Source: Lycium barbarum (Eukaryota > Streptophyta > Magnoliopsida > Solanales > Solanaceae). Taken from it: a stretch of DNA of 64,000 bases. Location: NCBI RefSeq assembly GCF_019175385.1, contig NC_083346.1, positions 118,981,771-119,045,770 of the forward strand, read 5' to 3'. The position numbers and the translations under genes were made by a program. Positions 34,381 to 45,446 of this stretch are shown here, in pieces; the stretch's first letter is position 1; every line of letters begins with the position of its first letter. Below the pieces are notes generated by a model. It ran no database searches. It worked only from the letters and a program-made list of their open reading frames with translations, and was not told the DNA's origin.

Positions 34381-35528
34381 GGCCACACCCATCAGGAGTC
34401 ACCTGAGGTGCTCAAGATCTTTCACTTAGACACCTCAACTTAGGGGTGTTTCTATTAAGCACTTACACTACCTAAAATTTGTTCCAATTAGACACTTTTT
34501 GCATAATTAGTCAAATATGTAAAGTGAGTGTAACACACTCGCCGCCGATGACATGGCAAAGTGACTAATTAAATAAAGACATGTGGCATATGTATTCAAA
34601 ATAATTATTAAAAATAAAATATGACAAGAAGCAATATTTTTACACTATTTAGTTAATTAAAAAACAAAAAATAAAGAAAAGAAAAATCCTAATTTTCCAA
34701 GCACCACCTGGATCCACCTCCCATTTTCTTCAACCTCCATTCCCATCCCCATAACCACTACTTCCACAACTTTCAATTGACTCCAATTTATAAAATCTAA
34801 GCAAGAGAAATCTTTCCTTCAATTATGATTTTCCATCTTTAAATGAGCTTTAATGGAGTTATCATATTTTCATCTCAATTTCTTCAATCCAAACTAACAA
34901 AACAGTGATTTTGATGGCTCATTCAATTGATTTTGAGTTATGGAAAGATGAAATTATGTTTTCTCTTTAACTGGGTTTCATTTCTTGAATATAGTGGTGG
35001 CCATGGAAACGGAGATAATATTTCTTGAAAGAGTGATTTTGATGGCTCCATCCTCTTTTTATAAGATAACTGCATCTACATGTGCCACCAACAATTTGGA
35101 GCTAGAGATTGTGAAGTTTGTCTCAATTTTTTGAATTCTTAACCCAATTGGGTCTCAATTAGAAGGATGGAGATTTAGTGATTCTTGTGGGAGATTTAGA
35201 GGAGGAAGAAATTGAGTTGAAATTGCAAGAATCTTGAGAATCCTTGTGGTTTTTATGGCCCATTTGGTGGCTTTGAGAGATATGGTGGATATGGTGAAGA
35301 AAGTGGTAGGAGGGAGGAAGAAGATGAAGGAGAAAAAAAAAAAAAAAAACCACAAAATTATTCTCTTTCACGCTCCAAAAAAACGTGAAGGACACGCACA
35401 TTGCCACATCTGCAAAAGGTGTCTAATAACACATTTTAAGTCAAGTTCAGCTGTCTAAATGGAACAGGGCGTACTTGACGAGTCTAAGTGAAAGATTTTG
35501 AACACCTTAGGTCTCGTTGGGTTTGGCC
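34381..35528. mobile_element. Mutator-like non-autonomous element with 9-bp TSD
   Basis: Inverted ends begin GGCCACACCC (left) and GGCCAAACCC (right, complement). The arms keep pairing through a shared ATCTTTCACTTAGAC block. The 9-bp sequence TTTATTTTA occurs directly outside both ends (34372-34380 and 35529-35537). A 9-bp duplication is the Mutator signature. The 1,148-bp interior has no transposase and no recognised captured gene; open frames there are low-complexity. Confidence 0.8.
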
Positions 35529-35882
35529 TTTATTTTATAATTGTCGACCACCGCTGTGGGGTTTGGGAGTGGAGGGAGTGGACTTCGTGGAGAGATTAGT
35601 TTTCCATAAGCACGTTTACATTAATTATTCTGTTTTCTTGCTTAGAAATTCAATACTCTAAATATTACATTTAAAAGTATTAATTATATAAATTAATTTA
35701 TAGCAAAAATTTCTTAGAAATTTGAATTTATGAGTTATGTATTTTAGAAAAGAGTAAATTTTATGCATATCAAGTGAATTTTTTCATACAAATAGAAGAT
35801 TTGTGCTAAAGCTAGCTATTGATTTTGTCGAATGTCGAACTCGTAGGTAGAATTATAGCTTTTTCGTCTCTAAATAAAATTT

Positions 35883-36565
35883 AGGCCTCATTTGTTTGCA
35901 CTTAATGGAGGTTTGAATCTGAATGGTTCAGACCTTAGGCCATTAAGTGTATTTGTTTACATTAAGATCTAAGCACTTATTTGGTCTGAATAGGTCTTAA
36001 TCATTAAGATCTTAAACAAAGTCTTAATATCATTAAGAGATATTTTGTATAGATAATTTTCACCACTGACTCCACCCCTTACTCCCAATACCCTCTACTA
36101 CCCAACCCCAACCACCCACCCCTAACCCCTATGCCCTGACCACCCACCCCACCACACCCCACAAACCCACCCAACCCCCACCATCCACCTACCTTAACCC
36201 CAACCCCCCACCCTATCCCCAGAAACGTTGCACCACCACCACCTACCCTACCACCCCCACCCCCAAAACCCTCCCACCCAACCTATCAACCACGCCACCC
36301 CTTAAAAACCCCACCACCACTATAAACATCTCCATCATTACTAGTAAACGTAAATGTTTCATTTTTTTTTATCAAGTATTTATTTTCTAATAATTAGTTA
36401 CCTTTTTATTTGAATTATATATTTATTATGTTTAAATAAATACATTATGCACATTCAGATGCTGAAAAAACAAACCGTATTAATCATTCAGTGTTCAGAT
36501 CTAGAGATAACATCTTAATCATTCAGATTCAGACGTCTTAATCTTAATGAAAACAAATGAGGTCT
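35883..36565. mobile_element. TIR element with C-rich core
   Basis: Left end TAGGCCTCATTTGTTTGCAC and right end AAAACAAATGAGGTCTTAA are inverted copies. Both arms are rich in CATTAAG/CTTAATG and TCAGA words. The centre (36060-36310) is strikingly C-rich, made of CCACCC, ACCCCA and CACCAC words. No coding sequence. Superfamily not determined. Confidence 0.6.
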
Positions 36566-37003
36566 TAATCAATTATAACAAATCATTATGCTATTTTTTA
36601 GATTGTTATTTCAAGTTTGATATAGAAAGATATATATTGGTAAAGTCATCATAATATAATAATATATTTTAAAAATTACGGAAAAAGATAATCTGCACCT
36701 AAACGTAGATCCTCTCTTCTTGATCTCTCTCACTCTTGTCTTTCTCTTTTTGGTTGTTGATTGCTAACCAATTTTATTCTACTTTAGCATTATAAATGGT
36801 CGAATGACGTCAAACAAATTGAAATCAGTTTCACGATAACTATATGTTATAATGTATTTGGCTTTTACGTCTTCGTTTTGCTAATTGCATGTTGCTTCTA
36901 AATGAGATTAATGTTGTTTTGTTGGCTCACTTTTCCCCATAATGTCCTTGTTTGTTTCTATGTATTGTCTTGTTCTGTAAGTTCGTTGAAATCAACGACA
37001 TTA
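36566..37003. other. Gene-free stretch
   Basis: AT-rich intergenic sequence between two TIR elements. Nothing recognised. Confidence 0.4.
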
Positions 37004-37052
37004 AGGTGTGTTTGGTAGGAAGGAAAATAGAAAATGTTTTTAAGATTATTAG

Positions 37053-38019
37053 TAGGCGTTTGGCCATGAAAATCAAATATTTTTCACTTTATTTAAAATT
37101 TTGAAGTTGGAGTTAAACCAGCCAAGTGGGTCAGGCCGGGCCAAGCCGTTTAAACGTGGGCCACACAGGGGCCGAGCTTGGGGAGGAAAAGGGGTGTCCG
37201 GCCCAGCCCCTACCCGGATAGTGGGCACACCACGGGCTAACTGGGCCGGGTTGTAGTTGTTTTCTTAAAAAAAATCCAATACAAAATAGACATTTACATT
37301 TACTAATAATAATAAAATTACATTTACATCTAGTGATAAATTTGCTAAACTACAAAAAAAGTTTAGTCGTTGTCCAATTAAAGAAGCTAGCTGTTGTAAA
37401 TGCAGTCCAGCTTCCAACAGATCACACTTCAAACGGTAGTATTACAAATCTATATGCGTTGTGTAATAGTTGATAATTGTTATTTGGCGTAAAATTTATT
37501 TGGCTATTAGTTGATAATCTTACCTTTTTTTTATTTTTTATTATATTGAAGTGGGTCGGGCCGGGCAGGTGCCCCAGTGGGCCATCAGTCAGGCTCACTA
37601 GTGGGCTGGGCTATCGAGCTATCCACTTTGTCTAGCCCAGCCCCCTAATAAATCCCACCTAGGCCACCGCTTACCCCCCTTAGTCGGGTCCGTGCCGAGC
37701 CGATGGTGGGCTGGTTTTACCGTGCCGGGTCCGGCCCGGCTCGACCTACTTGATAGGCTTAGTTGGAGTTGAAGATGAAATTGTGTTTGACTATAGTTTT
37801 TGTAAAGAATATTTGGTTGTTTGAAATTTGAATCTATCGAAAGTGAAAAAAGTGGAAAAAAGTGAAACGAGGTTTTAGGTGTTTTTAAAGTCCCAAATAT
37901 AACTTCAAGTTGTATTTGGAAGTTGTATTTGGATTTTCATGGCCAAATAATGATTTCTAAATAAATTGAAATAATTTTCCCCAAAAAAATGAAAAATTCT
38001 CATGGTCAAACGTGTCCTT
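37053..38019. mobile_element. Middle TIR element (GTTTGGCCATG type)
   Basis: Left end TAGGCGTTTGGCCATGAAAA and right end TTCTCATGGTCAAACGTGTC are inverted copies. The element is interrupted by the GC-rich insertion at 37115-37760. Confidence 0.55.
37115..37760. mobile_element. GC-rich hAT-like MITE with AGTTGGAGTT duplication
   Basis: 646 bp flanked by a perfect 10-bp direct repeat AGTTGGAGTT (37105-37114 and 37761-37770). If the true element is two bases longer on one side, the duplication is 8 bp, the hAT size. The ends are imperfect inverted repeats (CCAAGTGGGTCAGGCCGGGC against CAAGTAGGTCGAGCCGGGC). It is GGCCCG/GGGCC-rich at both ends and AT-rich in the middle. No transposase. Confidence 0.7.
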
Positions 38020-38224
38020 AGTCTTATAAAAGACGGCGTAGCGGAAAAAGGTTGAAATAATGATTGCAAGATTATCTTTAAATTTTCGGAACAATATTTT
38101 CTACTTATATACCTAACGTAAGAAAAAAAATAAAAACCACGTATTCCTATCTCCCAGGAAAACATTTTTTAGAAAATATATTTTTTCGTGGAATTTTTTT
38201 TTCTTTTGTACCAAACACACCCTA

Positions 38225-40736
38225 TAAAAGTAAATTAATCATACCAGTAATCAATTAACAAAAAGATCTAGAAAGCGTTAGCGGTCAATTTATGCAATTC
38301 CATTTGATCGAAGTCATCATTTTTATCCTTAATAATCTCTATTTGGTCTTCAATGCTTGTACAACTATTGGTCCTCATAATTATTTTACAAGATAATTAT
38401 AATCGCATGATAGCAACTTGACCCTTCATTTTCCATGGATAGATTTTTTTGTTTCACCTTTTTTCAAAACTTTGCAATTATTTTCAGTTTTTTGAAAAAC
38501 TTGAAGAAATAGAATTTAGGATAAATGTTGAAAGTTTTAGGAAAAAAAAAGGCGTATCTTTTTGCAAAAAATATCAAACAAACACAACTATAGTATGTAT
38601 ACTATGAAGAGTTTTTGGCCAACAATTCTTTTACCTTAATTATTTTCCTTTCAAATGGGATTGTAACTTGCATATTACAATTCGAGGTTTCTTTCTCCCT
38701 AGGGATCCGGGTAGGTAAAGACAGAGTTAGAATTTTAAATTTTTGCGTTATGGATTGTAAGATGACGTATTGAGTTTTGATAAAGTATTTATATATATTA
38801 AATGAATTTTTAAAGGCAAATATAATGTTTGAACCAAAATTAGTGAGTATTACCGAACTCATACACAGACTTGTAGCTCTGCCCTTGATTGGAGATTCAA
38901 GTCATATGAAAGGTAAATTGGGTAAAAATAAACACAAAGGATAAAAAGAAGGGTTTTGGAAAGTTAGAACCAAGAAAGTCCCAAACATGAAGTCAATACT
39001 TGGCTTAAAGTTTGATCATAACACTCCCATATGAAAAAGATGTCCACTAAGTAATCTAACTGAGGAAAGTAGAAAAACAAAAGATTTTAGAAGCACCAGC
39101 CAGGAGATTTCATATTTGAACATTAAGGCTCTCTTCGAGAAAAAAATAATCCAAATGGTCCTTAACATATAGGGGTAGGGTTATTTTGGTCTTTTGGATA
39201 TATAATCTTTACCCAAATAGTCCTTAATATTTGAAAAAGTGGACACTTTTAGTCCACAACCATAAGTCTAAAACATCCAAAATTTCACTTTAAGTATATG
39301 AGTAACATCCAACATTTGAAAATTCTGCCTACACCGTGGCTTAATTGCGAGTTTTTTTTTTTTTTTTTTTTGACAATTTCATCCAATTAATAGAGGAAAT
39401 AGTCTCCTATGGCCATTTATATTTTAAATAAAAGAAAATAATATTTTCCGATCTTAACAATTAAGAACATTCTAAGACATAACGTAAATTGAAGGAGATG
39501 AAAAAAACAAACAAACTTGAGGGCCTACGAGTGAGTATTGTCATGTTCAAAGTTCAAACACTTAATTGTCTGTTAATTTCACATATGGGCCCCTAAATAT
39601 TATTCAAATGTACAAATTTTGTTTAGTTCCACATATGTGTCCTAATCCAAAACTGAAAAATTTCTCAATTCCATATTTGTGTAATACACTCAATCATGTT
39701 TAGGTAAAGATGACTCGAAAAGTCATAATTTGGCTAAAACTATATATTATTTTTATACAGAAAACTAAGAAGGTGCAATGTTTTGCGTTGCAATTTTATA
39801 TTTTTCTTCATATGATTAATCGATCTTTTGAGGATTGTTTAGTTTACCAAATAATGGTTTTTTTTTATGCCAATATACTATATTCCACTTAGAACTAATG
39901 ACTAACGAGCTCCTTTTTACTTTTTCTTTTTTCCTTTAATAGAGTATCACTTATTTACTATTATCATAAAAGTAATATATTTAAATTATACGCATTGACA
40001 GTGAATAACTATTTACAATTATGAATTACCCTATAGATTTATACTTTAGATGCGTATTGGCTTTTCTCTAGTTTATACTAGCTAACAAAATGATCCATAA
40101 ATTGGAAAAATTGTGTTCACCTTCACGTTAATTGTTGTGCAACTAATAGATTAAATTTGGCGTTAGCTAGAAAATTTCAGGTGATCAATGTTAAGAGGTG
40201 GATCTAGTAATTAGCTTATCAGGTTAAGAATATTGTCTAAAATCATATAAGGAGATAATCAACCCATCTCTCAATCAGTGTAGGATAATTTAGCACCTTC
40301 ACACACTCAAGACTACCAACTTGAGCATGAATAATATAACATGATGCACCAACACTGAGACTCACAATAAGAAGGATGAGCCCAGTTACCTTCTTTTTCA
40401 AAGGTTAAGCTGCATGTGCGTGAAAATTCTTTTTTATAATGGGGTGATGAGACTTAAAATGCTAGACCTTTGCCTACTCTGACACCATGTGTCTTGAGTT
40501 TAACTCGAAGTTAAGTTATGAGGTAAGAATTGTCCAAGAGGCCTTTAGGATCATGCAAAATCTTAATAAGTTAGAAAAAACTATATTCATTTATTTATTT
40601 AATTATGCTTTTACACGTCTCTCACGTGTACGCGTAACTATTTTGCAGGGGCAAAGTCGTAGAAATGGCAGACGCATCAAACATGTAGTAATCCTTCTAC
40701 CAATTAAAAGAACAAACCAGAGATTGGGGGTGCAAA
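38225..40736. other. Intergenic region, only degenerate repeats
   Basis: 38690-38890 resembles a decayed copy of the element at 40737-40908. 39130-39300 has repeated AATCCAAATGGTCCTTAA-type words also seen near 53880-53960. There is a T run at 39352-39371. Near 40470-40490 the minus strand reads TGGTGTCAGAGTAG, which resembles a tRNA-Met-type PBS (see findings). No gene recognised. Confidence 0.4.
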
Positions 40737-40908
40737 GGCGGAGCCAGGATTCGAAACTTGTGGGTTCAGAATTCTAATTCTTTAAAGTTATTGGGTTCTT
40801 AATTAATAATTTGTACATATTTGACAAAAATTTTAATATAAATATATGATTCAGACAAAAACTACCGGGTTCGGCCGAAAACACACCCGAAGGGCTGGCT
40901 CCGGCCGG
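40737..40908. mobile_element. Short TIR element (GGCGGAGCCAGGAT type)
   Basis: Starts GGCGGAGCCAGGATTCG and ends GGGCTGGCTCCGG, inverted at the GGAGCCAG core, with GGGTTC/GAACCC-type words inside. 172 bp, no coding capacity. Confidence 0.5.
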
Positions 40909-41367
40909 GGGATACAAAATAAAGAGTGTTAATTGTTAGCCAGTGGGGTAATGTATAATTGTATATATCAAACGTGGTTGCAGCAATTTTAGCCTCGAAT
41001 ATTGACGTGAATCGCATGCCTTGATTGAATCTCCACTTGTGGATTTAGTGACTTGGAAGATGTTCTAATTAAATTGATATATTAGATACGCACATATTTG
41101 TCCTTATATTTAATAATGGTGATGTATAGAAAATAAAATAAAAAGTGAGAAAAGAATTAAAATATGTCTGCAACCATAGTCGTTTTCTCAAAATACAACT
41201 ATATAATACAAGTAATGCTTAACCTCATAGCTGACAGCTTTGACGGCCATAGTTCGTGTCTGCACAATTCTATGAGTCCAACTTAGTGACTTTGTCAAAC
41301 TATAATTAAAATCTCAAATTAAATAAAGGCTACTCTTATGAATATGAAACAGACAAAAGTATAAGAG

Positions 41368-42137
41368 ATAAGGGTCAAAAATTTATTGTAACTGTAACTT
41401 TTTTTAAAAAATTTCATATCTAAACTATTATAAGGTTGAGAAAACTACCTAAACTATCACTATATAGTTTGCAAAACACACCTGAACTAAATGTGTAAAC
41501 TCACTCTCTAAAAGGCAAGTGAAGCTGAAATTTTCTCAAAAAATTTGTCCACATGGCATAAGTAATGCTATGGTGGCACCTACATGGAAATTAAAAAATA
41601 ATATTTTTTATAAAAAAAATTGTATATTTAAAAAAAAAAAAACTGCATTATTTTTTTTAAAGAAAATAGCATTTTTTTTAAAAAAAAAATCTGTATTTTT
41701 AAAAAATAATCTGAAAAAAAATATTAAAAAATTTAGAAAATCGGAAAAAAATGATTTAAAAAAATGGAAAAGTTGATTTTTTTTTTTAAAATGTGAAACT
41801 AAATAATCAGTTACTTTCCCATTTTTTCAGCTATTTTTTTATTTTCTATAATTTTTGATATATTTTTACAAAAACGATTATTTTTCAGTTTGTTTTTTTA
41901 AAAAAAAAACAATTCCATGTAGGTGCCATTGTGACATTATTTATCCACGTGGAGAACACTTGATAATATTTTTATATAAAATGAAGAGTGTAGATCACAT
42001 GCCATTCAAGAATAATTTGAAGCGTGTTTTATGCAAATTAGATATTGATAGTTTAGGGAGTTTTCTCAACCTTCTAATAGTTTAGGTGTGAAACTCAAAA
42101 AACAGTGATAGTTGAGGTATGTTTTTGACCCTTATAT
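41368..42137. mobile_element. Long-arm palindromic MITE with AT-rich core
   Basis: Ends AAGGGTCAAAAA and TTTTTGACCCTTA. The arms also pair at TTGAGAAAACTACCTAAACT against AGTTTAGGGAGTTTTCTCAA and, further in, at GGTGGCACCTACATGGAA against TTCCATGTAGGTGCCATTG. The centre is made of A/T homopolymer runs, which creates spurious Lys/Phe-rich open frames. Confidence 0.7.
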
Positions 42138-43229
42138 CAAAGTATAATGAAGTACTTGGAGCTTTTCTCCACTTGAAACTACCTTATAATTGTGGTTCTA
42201 TTAATTAGTATCCAAACTAGCTAGGAAATGTGAGTGGTTCATAGACAAATTGTGTTATTAGTACTCTGAAGCCTGATTTATTTTGGCACCCTTCCTAGAA
42301 GGTGGTCAGGTGGCTAGATGCTTCTTAGGTGTATTTATTTTTATTGGTATGATAATATTTACAGTTTATTGTTCAAAAACAATTGTGGTTTTACTAACTA
42401 AAAAAGAGTACATGTGTTTATCATTCTTTATGATCACCTTTAGACAACAAAAGGAATTAAGTATTTAAATTCTTTTTGACACATCAAACCATCCATATTA
42501 TAGCCAGTCTAGCCAAGTTGATAGAAGATTAAAAGTGCTTATCTTAGAAAATTGAAGGGTTAGTCAAACTTTTACGAAAAAAAAATGTTTTTGAATAGTA
42601 GCATAAATTATTTTTCAAAAACTAAAACAAGTCGTTTTTCAAAAAGCATTTTTTGAAACGTGGCGAACCAGAAAATACTACTTTAATATTAACAAAAGTG
42701 TTTTTCAAATTGGTTAGTCAAATACAAATTTTTACACTCAAAAATTACTTTGTTGAAAACACTTTTAGGAATAAATAAATTTTAAAAATTTGAAGCTTGG
42801 CCAAATAGACTATTAGCGAGAATTTTTTTTTTCGCTTCTTCATAATCAATGAAGAAATGCCAATTTCTTTTAATATATGAGATTGTAAAAGAAACTCAAG
42901 TTTAGTATTCATTTGTTTAAAAAATCAATAATTTAGTGAATCGAGCATTTCCATGTGTGTTGTGAGATCTTTTTCATGTCAAATAAATTTCATACTCAAT
43001 TTCAATTTGTTAGCGTCCGGACCTCCGTCGATGACAAATTCAATTAAGTTCCTTACTGAAAAAAGAGTAAAAAACATATGATGAAAGCTTTGATGAAGCG
43101 CTCAAATTCAATTTAGATCGATATTTCAAAAGGTTTTTTGGGACTCATTCGGAGCTCGCTTTTAGATGGGCTATGTGTAAAACTTCTCGAGACACATGGG
43201 TTGAGCTTTATTCTGTTAGGCTTATGCTT
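42138..43229. other. Gene-free stretch with a decayed MITE
   Basis: About 42503-42815 has GCCAAG / CTTGGCCAAATA ends and inner AAAAACTAAAA and AAGCATTTTT words. It resembles the element at 60966-61310. No gene seen. Confidence 0.4.
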
Positions 43230-44070
43230 CAACGCCCGATGGTATGTGTGTCTTAAACATGCCCATTACTCAATGTTCAAAACTCGTACCATAATTCTTA
43301 TCAAATTATGTGTCAAAATATCTAGCACCGTTGACCCTCTAATTCTTCAACAAGTTGACGGATAAAAGTTCTATCCTTTGTAGAAGTAAGAAGATTGAGA
43401 GTTAGGAGGCTAGCCTCCTCTTCGCTTCTCCTTATTGGTGGTAGTATTAGTAATCGTGTAGTAATCCCCTTTGGACAGAGTACTTGCAAAACTGCTTGAA
43501 ACAAATGTGTGGGGAGGCTTATGTCTCAATAGCCTGATTGTACGCGCGACTTAAGCGCATTTTTTTGTGCGGAATGTCCTTCAAAGGCATCGGTTTTTAA
43601 TTTTTGCCCCTCAAATTGGTGGTCTTCAATTTTTGCCCTTCGCTGAAAACCGCTTGATCAAAATTTTTTTTTAGAAAAAAATCGCAAAGTAGAATTTGGA
43701 TTGCAAGGCAGAGTTTTGCTATCTTCAGGCAGAGTTTACCTTATGCCTGAAGGCAAAACTCTGCCTAACTCTGCCTCGCGAATCCAAACTCTACCTTGCG
43801 ATTTTTTTTTTAATTTTTTTTTGACCGAGCAGGAGTTCGTACCTGAAATCAAGTGAAGGACAAAAATTAAAGACCAGTGCCTTTGAAGGGCAATCGTGTA
43901 AATGACCCACTTAAGCGTACCTAATGCCCAATGTTCAGGACTCGCTCAACATATCTTATCAAATTATGTGACAAATTCTCTATTTAGCATTGTTGACCCT
44001 CTAATTCTTTAACAAGTTGATTGATAAAAGTTCTAATAATTTATAGAAGTAAGAACATTGAGAGTAACTC
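43230..44070. repeat. Diverged direct duplication interrupted by a MITE
   Basis: 43230-43400 and 43909-44070 share, in the same order, ATGCCCA-TACTCAATGTTCA-type, CTTATCAAATTATGTG and GTTGACCCTCTAATTCTT words, and a TAGAAGTAAGAA-ATTGAGAGT block. The second copy begins at about 43510 and is split by the element at 43558-43908. Confidence 0.7.
43558..43908. mobile_element. 351-bp Mutator-like MITE with 9-bp TSD
   Basis: ACTTAAGCG is present directly outside both ends (43549-43557 and 43909-43917). The inverted arms share CCTTCAAAGGCA and TTTTTAATTTTTG. The middle holds inverted AGGCAGAG/CTCTGCCT words. The 9-bp duplication and the absence of coding sequence fit a small Mutator-type element. 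Confidence 0.75.
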
Positions 44071-44734
44071 AATTAATGAGCCATAATATTGCACAATCTA
44101 TGATTGGAACACTGTGAGGATGAACGTCACTTAGCCATTTCTTTTGAGTATAAATAGAAGTTTATATAGTCACTTGCTATTGATCTTCATGTCTTAATTC
44201 TGTGTCTCTCAAAATTATTGAACTTGTATTATTTGCTATTTATAATTTTATTTTATTCATAAAAGAGTAATTGTTTAAATTATAGTACTAATGAAGCTTG
44301 CTGATTATTAAAATGTATTGATTATAAACTTGAGCCAGTTCACCAATTTTAAGGACATATTTGACACCAAATTCAAAGGAAGGACAAATTTATTCTTATT
44401 TTTTTCGTATTTGATGAGTAATTTTTTAGCCTTTTCCCATATTTAAATTTTAGCCGCAGGTCTAAAGTTGGGCTTGACTTGTTCCTAATTTCAGACCTTT
44501 GCGATGCAAGTTTTCAAACTTTAGTCCTAGAAATTAAAAAAAAAAATGTCAAACCAAACTTCAAACATGATGGTTTAATCTTCAAGCTTTGGAATTCTAA
44601 CTTCAGACATGAAACTTCAGATCCACAATTTTCAGTCTGAACTTGATGCTGAGATGGCTAAAATTTAAAAACTTTGTAAACTTCGACTATTATTTAAATA
44701 GAGATCCATAATGTTGAGCCCAAAAACTCCACAG
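44071..44734. other. Upstream region of the GTPase gene
   Basis: No gene recognised. 44450-44650 contains repeated TTCAGAC, CTTCAAAC and TTTCAGACC words in a loose repeat. The promoter of the plus-strand gene should lie at the right end. Confidence 0.4.
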
Positions 44735-44741
44735 CTATAAG
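44735..44741 (+). promoter_or_regulatory. Possible TATA motif of the BPG2-type gene
   Basis: CTATAAG, 85 bp before the ATG, preceded by a GAGCCCA word. A weak candidate by position only. Confidence 0.35.
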
Positions 44742-44825
44742 GCTGTACCACCTGCCAAAATGTTTGTACTTTAATTTTGCTTAATTGATACATACCATAA
44801 AAAAGGCTAAGGCATAATTGCAGCT

Positions 44826-45415
44826 ATGGCGCTATTGCTTTCAACTTCTACAGCATCAGCTACTTCTCATTTATCTTTGAATTTCACCTTTGAAACAAAG
44901 CATAATTTCTTGGTACCACAACTCAAATTTACAGGTATTCCAATTTCACCCTTTCAATTGTATTTCTTTTGTTTTCCAACACTTTACATACATTTAAGGT
45001 GTGTTCGGTACGAAAGAAAATATTTCACATTACTTATTTGTGTTCGGTGTATAAGCAAAACATAGTATTTAAAAGCATTTGTATGTAATATTGATAAATA
45101 CTATGGAGATGAGGCGTTGGGGGGGGGGGGGGGGGTGAAGGTGGGTGGTGGGTGGTGGGGTGGATGTGGTTGGGTGGGGGTGGGTGGTAGGGAGGAGGCG
45201 AGGAGCCAATCAGTGTGGAATGACACTTGTGAGACTTGTTTTCCTACTTATATTTATCTTTGAATTTCACCTTTGAAACAAACATTAAGGTTGTGTTTGG
45301 TATGAAGTAAAATGTTTTTCATGCAAAATGTGTTTTTTGGAAAATGTTTTTCAGGAAAATAAGTGGGGTTTGTTACTTAATAGGCATTTGGCCATAAAAA
45401 TCAAATATTTTACCC

Positions 45416-45446
<31 letters not shown>

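Larger units (their letters stand above)
37004..38224. mobile_element. Outer TIR element of a three-level nest
   Basis: Left AAGGTGTGTTTGGTAGGAAG and right GTACCAAACACACCCTAT are inverted copies. Inside it lies a second TIR element (37053-38019), which itself contains a third (37115-37760). The same two outer families are nested in the same order in intron 1 of the GTPase gene (45286-45953). Confidence 0.6.

Noticed and set aside
35155..35458. Phe/Lys-rich open frames on both strands
   Set aside because: Low-complexity A/T sequence inside the Mutator-like element, with no family features.
41519..41776. Lys/Phe-rich open frame
   Set aside because: Produced by homopolymer A/T runs in a MITE core.
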